From Labrenzia sp. 011 (GTDB lineage: Bacteria > Pseudomonadota > Alphaproteobacteria > Rhizobiales > Stappiaceae): 64,000 nucleotides of DNA. Made by a program: the position numbers and the translations under genes. Below, in pieces: positions 60,587 to 64,000 of the stretch. The notes below the pieces were generated by a model. It saw only the letters and a program-made list of their open reading frames with translations, was not told where the DNA came from and ran no database searches. Within the stretch, counting starts at the first letter, position 1; every line of letters begins with the position of its first letter. The stretch spans positions 1 to 64,000 of the forward strand of contig NZ_QCYM01000022.1 in assembly GCF_003075075.1 (NCBI RefSeq), given 5' to 3'.

Positions 60587-61765
60587 ATGGGAAATTTGTC
60601 TCGGCGCCGCTTTTTGTCGGCCACAATGTACTCAGCCGGCGGCGTGCTCGCGGCCGCCAAATTCACTGCCCCGGCCTTCGCTGCATCGCAACCGATCAAG
60701 ATCGGAGCGGTCCTGCCTTTCTCGGGCGGACTGGAACTGTTCGGAAACCAGGCCAAGCTGGGACTGGATCTCGCCGCACAGGAGATCAATGCATCCGGAG
60801 GCATACTCGGCCGGCCCGTTGAAGTGATCTACGAAGACAACAAGACCGATCCGAAAACCTCCGTTGAACGCGCGACATCCCTTATCCGGCGCGACGGAGT
60901 GCTCGCTCTGACCGGGCCGATCACCTCGAACGCGCGGGACGCCATGGCGCCAACGCTCGAGCGCATGAAAACGCCGCTTCTTTACGCGACCAACTACGAA
61001 GGCGGAGCGTGTGACCGCTACATCTTCGGATTCAACACCGTCCCCAACCAGGAGCTGGAAAAACTGATTCCGGCCCTGAAGGAAAACGCAGGCGACAGCT
61101 TCTATATGTTCGGCGCGGACTATGTCTGGCCGCAAAAAATGTTCGAGACAGCTTCCGGGCTGGTCGAAGGTCTCGGCGGCAGCGTCGCGGGCATTGAATT
61201 CACGCCCTGGGGCGTAAAGGACTTTGCACCCGTCATCCGCAAGATCAAGGACTCCGGAGCAAAGGTTCTGCTCTTCGCGCTTCCGGGGGCAGATGGCATC
61301 ACCTTCATCAAGCAGGCGGAAGACCTTGGCCTTCTGGACGAGGTGACGATCGGGTTCCTCGGATTTGCCGAGACCTATCTTGGCGCATTCGGAGAGGGCA
61401 AAGGCCAGAACATGTGGGTGACGGTTCCCTTCGCCGCCTCTCTGGACACACCTGACGCTCAGGACTTCGTTGCAAAGATCCAGAAGTCCGCAGGCGCGGA
61501 AACTCCGATTTCCCACTATGTGATGACCCACTACAATTCCCTGAAGGCCGTGCAGGCCGCATTGGAGAAAGCCGGAACGGTCGACAAGGAAGCACTGGTC
61601 GACGGGCTGGAAGGCCTGACCATCGAAACCCCGACAGGACCGCTCACAATCGGCGCCGCGGATCATCATGTGACCATGAACATGTATCTGGCAAAGACCG
61701 AGGGACAAGAGCTGAAGGTCGTTGATGCGCTCGGCAGCATCGCTCCGAATGCCCTGTGCTCCTGA
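60587..61765 (+). CDS. amide/urea-type ABC substrate-binding protein, Tat signal
   Basis: 392 residues. The N-terminus has a twin-arginine signal (SRRRFLSATMYSAGG) with cleavage near AFA-AS. The mature part, IKIGAVLPFSGGLELFGNQAKLG and EINASGGILGRPVEVIYEDN, is the amide-binding LivK/UrtA/FmdD type. Tat export implies folding before transport. It begins a second importer (ATPases, permease) distinct from the one at 54625 and has no hairpin after it. Confidence 0.9.
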   Translation: MGNLSRRRFLSATMYSAGGVLAAAKFTAPAFAASQPIKIGAVLPFSGGLELFGNQAKLGLDLAAQEINASGGILGRPVEVIYEDNKTDPKTSVERATSLIRRDGVLALTGPITSNARDAMAPTLERMKTPLLYATNYEGGACDRYIFGFNTVPNQELEKLIPALKENAGDSFYMFGADYVWPQKMFETASGLVEGLGGSVAGIEFTPWGVKDFAPVIRKIKDSGAKVLLFALPGADGITFIKQAEDLGLLDEVTIGFLGFAETYLGAFGEGKGQNMWVTVPFAASLDTPDAQDFVAKIQKSAGAETPISHYVMTHYNSLKAVQAALEKAGTVDKEALVDGLEGLTIETPTGPLTIGAADHHVTMNMYLAKTEGQELKVVDALGSIAPNALCS

Positions 61766-61787
61766 AGCGCCGGATCTGGAGCAGCTC

Positions 61788-62543
61788 ATGTCTGGAAGCG
61801 GTCTGGAGGTCCGGGAACTGGTCAGAAGTTTCGGCGGGGTCAAGGCCCTCGCCGGACTTGACCTGACAGTCGGCAAGGACGAACTTCTGTGCATCATCGG
61901 ACCGAACGGCTGCGGAAAAACAACCTTCTTCAACCTTGTTTCCGGGTTCTTGTCGCCGACAGCCGGAACAATAAGTTTCGCTGGAAATTCCCTGGTGGGT
62001 CTGGCGCCACACAAGATCGCCCGCCTTGGCATTGGCCGCAAATTTCAGGTGCCGTCGGTTTATGACGACCTCACTGTCCGGGAAAACCTGGAAGTAGCGG
62101 CTTTTTCAAAGGCGGGACAGCGCGGACTGCTCGGCCTGCTTCCGCGGGCCGGGGAAGAAACCGCCGATACGAACGGCATTCTTGAAACAATTGCGCTTTC
62201 AGATCTTGCAGAAACGACCGCCGGACACCTCTCGCATGGGCAAAAACAGTGGCTGGAGATCGGCATGGTCCTCGGCATGAGCCCCGAACTTGTTCTCCTG
62301 GACGAGCCCACCGCCGGCATGACCCGGCAGGAAACGCAAAAAACAGCCGATCTCATCTCCAGACTGATGGCCCTGGGAACCGTTTCGATCATTCTCATCG
62401 AACACGACATGTGGTTCGTGGAAGAACTCGATTGCAGGGTTGCGGTGATGATGGACGGTAAAATCATCGCCGACGGCCGATACGAAGACGTTCGAATGAT
62501 GAAAGCCGTTCAGGAGGCCTATCTTGGTCCAGCCGCTCCTTGA
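61788..62543 (+). CDS. Urt/Liv-type ABC ATPase (LivG/UrtD-like)
   Basis: 251 residues. Walker A GPNGCGKTTF, GRKFQVPSVYDDLTVRENL, signature-equivalent LSHGQKQWLEIG (typical of UrtD-like proteins), Walker B LVLLDEPTAGMT. ATG 61788 has GGAG seven bases upstream. The 3' end overlaps the next ATPase by 20 bases. Confidence 0.92.
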   Translation: MSGSGLEVRELVRSFGGVKALAGLDLTVGKDELLCIIGPNGCGKTTFFNLVSGFLSPTAGTISFAGNSLVGLAPHKIARLGIGRKFQVPSVYDDLTVRENLEVAAFSKAGQRGLLGLLPRAGEETADTNGILETIALSDLAETTAGHLSHGQKQWLEIGMVLGMSPELVLLDEPTAGMTRQETQKTADLISRLMALGTVSIILIEHDMWFVEELDCRVAVMMDGKIIADGRYEDVRMMKAVQEAYLGPAAP

Positions 62544-63228
62544 ATTGGATAAAGTTACATCAGGCTATGGCGAAGGGGCGGTCCTGCAGGGCCTGTCCCT
62601 GAGCGTCGACCCGGGAACGATTGTCGGCGTCATGGGACGAAACGGCGTCGGCAAGTCCACGTTCCTGAAAACGGTTATGGGCACGATAAAACCGCGCGGC
62701 GGTCGGATCCGGATGTCCGGGCACGACATTACGGGCGCAGCCCCGTTTCAGGTCGCCGCCTCCGGCATTGGCTATGTTCCGCAAGGACGGGAAATCTTCA
62801 AGGACTTTACAACGGAAGAAAATCTGTTGCTGGGCAACCTGAAGGCGACCAAGGCGGACCTGGATGAGGTCTATCGGCTTTTCCCGGTCCTGCGGGAGCG
62901 GGCCAGAACCCAGGCGGGCGCCTTTTCCGGCGGGCAACAACAGCAACTGGCAATCGCCCGGGCGTTGATGGGGCGCCCCGCCTTGCTGCTGCTGGACGAA
63001 CCTTCCGAGGGCATTCAGCCGTCCATCGTCACCGAAATCGGACAAATGCTGAAGCAGATCTCCGAAGACAGAGGCGTAACGATCGTCCTCGTCGAACAGA
63101 ATATCGACATGGTCACCAGGATCTGCAGCCGCGCCGTCTTCATGGAGCATGGAACCATCCAGGGCGAAGTCCTCGCCAGTGAAATGGCCGGCGATTCCGC
63201 CGTGCTGCAAAAATATCTGGCGTTTTGA
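62524..63228 (+). CDS. Urt/Liv-type ABC ATPase (LivF/UrtE-like)
   Basis: 234 residues. Walker A GRNGVGKSTF, YVPQGREIFKDFTTEENL (UrtE-like), signature FSGGQQQQLAIARAL, Walker B LLLLDEPSEGIQPS. TTG start at 62524 is supported by CAGGAGG seven bases upstream, inside the end of the preceding gene. Confidence 0.92.
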   Translation: MVQPLLELDKVTSGYGEGAVLQGLSLSVDPGTIVGVMGRNGVGKSTFLKTVMGTIKPRGGRIRMSGHDITGAAPFQVAASGIGYVPQGREIFKDFTTEENLLLGNLKATKADLDEVYRLFPVLRERARTQAGAFSGGQQQQLAIARALMGRPALLLLDEPSEGIQPSIVTEIGQMLKQISEDRGVTIVLVEQNIDMVTRICSRAVFMEHGTIQGEVLASEMAGDSAVLQKYLAF

Positions 63229-63229
63229 C

Positions 63230-64000
63230 ATGAGCGAACTGGCAATCACCCTCCTCGACGCATGCAACTATGCACTCATCCTGCTTCTTGTCGCGCTGGG
63301 ACTCGCGATCATTTTCGGCCTGATGAATGTCATCAACCTCGCGCATGGCGAGTTTCTCATGCTCGGCGGATATGTGCTGCTCGCTGTGAAAATGGCCGGC
63401 GGCTCCTTCTGGGCAGGTCTGGTTCTTGCTCCGGTCGTCGTTGGCGTTGTGGGCCTTGTCGTGGAAGAACTTGTGATCCGGCGCATCTACAGCCGGGTTG
63501 TCGACACGATCCTGGCGACCTGGGGCATTTCGTTGCTCATCAAGCAGTTGATCGTCATCGGTTTCGGGCCGGGCTCATACGCCGTGGAAGCGCCCTTCAG
63601 CACGGCCGTCCCGATCCTGGGGACCTCCTACCCGTCCTATCGGCTGTTCATCATGGCAGTTTCCATATGCTGTGTGACGGCAACCTTCCTGTTCTTTTTC
63701 AAGACAAGAACCGGCCTGGCCGCGCGCGGGGTCATCGCCAACCGGACGATGGCCGCTTGCCTGGGGGTCAACACGCGTCGCCTCGATCGCCTGACCTTTG
63801 CATTCGGAGCAGGGCTCGCCGGGCTTGCCGGGGCCGTCATTTCACCGCTCATTTCCCTGGACCCGCAAATGGGACTGGGCTTTCTGGTGCCGGCCTTTCT
63901 GGCCATTCTTGTCGGCGGGCTGGGAACCATCACCGGTCCGGTCGCGGGGGCCAGCGGCGTCGGACTGGCCGATAATCTGACGGCAACATTCCTGTCCCCG
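63230..64000 (+). CDS. Urt/Liv-type ABC permease (LivH/UrtB-like), partial
   Basis: The frame starts at ATG 63230, one base after the preceding stop, and stays open through the window end (257 codons visible). MSELAITLLDACNYALILLLV leads to the LivH hallmark GLAIIFGLMNVINLAHGEFLMLGGY, and later GVNTRRLDRLTFAFGAGLAGLAG and AILVGGLGTITGPVAG. Unlike the first importer the LivH half is not visibly fused to LivM within the window; the 3' end and any LivM gene lie beyond. Confidence 0.92.
   Translation, partial: MSELAITLLDACNYALILLLVALGLAIIFGLMNVINLAHGEFLMLGGYVLLAVKMAGGSFWAGLVLAPVVVGVVGLVVEELVIRRIYSRVVDTILATWGISLLIKQLIVIGFGPGSYAVEAPFSTAVPILGTSYPSYRLFIMAVSICCVTATFLFFFKTRTGLAARGVIANRTMAACLGVNTRRLDRLTFAFGAGLAGLAGAVISPLISLDPQMGLGFLVPAFLAILVGGLGTITGPVAGASGVGLADNLTATFLSP

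Noticed and set aside
1..64000. Search for CRISPR arrays, tRNAs, insertion sequences, integrases, phage or toxin-antitoxin genes
   Set aside because: No regularly spaced direct repeats, cloverleaf-like stretches, transposase or integrase motifs, or small toxin/antitoxin pairs were seen by eye; tRNA or small RNA genes could still be missed without a covariance search.

Overview
The window is GC-rich alphaproteobacterial chromosomal DNA. It carries dense catabolic operons, several ABC and TRAP uptake systems, GntR/IclR/MarR regulators, and no insertion sequence, integrase, phage gene, tRNA or CRISPR array that I could see. The gene style (uronate and TRAP operons, a rhaM mutarotase, molybdenum hydroxylases) resembles marine or plant/algae-associated relatives of Roseibium/Labrenzia or the roseobacters; that placement is inference only.

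Layout. (1) 1-395: leftward promoter and boxA-like leader, probably of an rRNA operon whose genes lie outside the window. (2) 396-2679, minus: three-gene pterin cluster (FolB, an atypical dihydropteroate-synthase homologue, a FolM-like SDR). (3) 2929-10429: rhaM, a GntR/FCD regulator and a divergent six-gene operon uxaC-kdgF-kduI-kduD-uxuB-uxuA that takes hexuronates and unsaturated uronates towards 2-keto-3-deoxygluconate. (4) 10583-18788, minus: five tightly packed genes led by a 961-residue protein fusing a catalase-related haem domain to an alpha-dioxygenase/cyclooxygenase-like haem peroxidase. A di-haem cytochrome c, a small membrane protein, a nitroreductase-like protein and a subtilase follow. 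I regard this as the most novel-looking system here. (5) 19622-23951: RND efflux adaptor and pump. (6) 24082-31116: sugar ABC transporter, LgoD-like dehydrogenase, a GntR regulator with two DNA-binding domains, an aldose dehydrogenase (AKR) and a tagaturonate reductase, together best read as an L-galactose/L-galactonate locus. (7) 31278-40549: IclR regulator, thiolase, acyl-CoA ligase and a tandem PPC/DUF296 protein, divergent from a TRAP transporter and two SDRs. (8) 40642-64000: a large N-heterocycle locus with a molybdenum hydroxylase, hydantoinase/oxoprolinase subunits, ferredoxin-NADP reductase, 6-hydroxynicotinate-reductase homologue, an ApbE-like UPF0280 protein, two DUF1185 proteins, a Rieske oxygenase, two Liv/Urt-type ABC importers, a MarR regulator and a nicotinamidase.

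How the parts work together. Regions 3 and 6 both feed the KDG pathway: region 3 from glucuronate/galacturonate and pectin- or alginate-type unsaturated uronates, region 6 through tagaturonate and altronate. Region 8 contains the parts of a reductive nicotinate-like pathway: amide hydrolysis, ring hydroxylation, ring reduction and ATP-dependent lactam opening. Four copies of a palindrome (CGTTNGTATACNAACG-like) in its promoters look like one MarR regulon. In three of the four complete importer operons, a strong 9-11 bp hairpin directly follows the binding-protein gene.

Functions are called from motifs recognised by eye; no database search was run.
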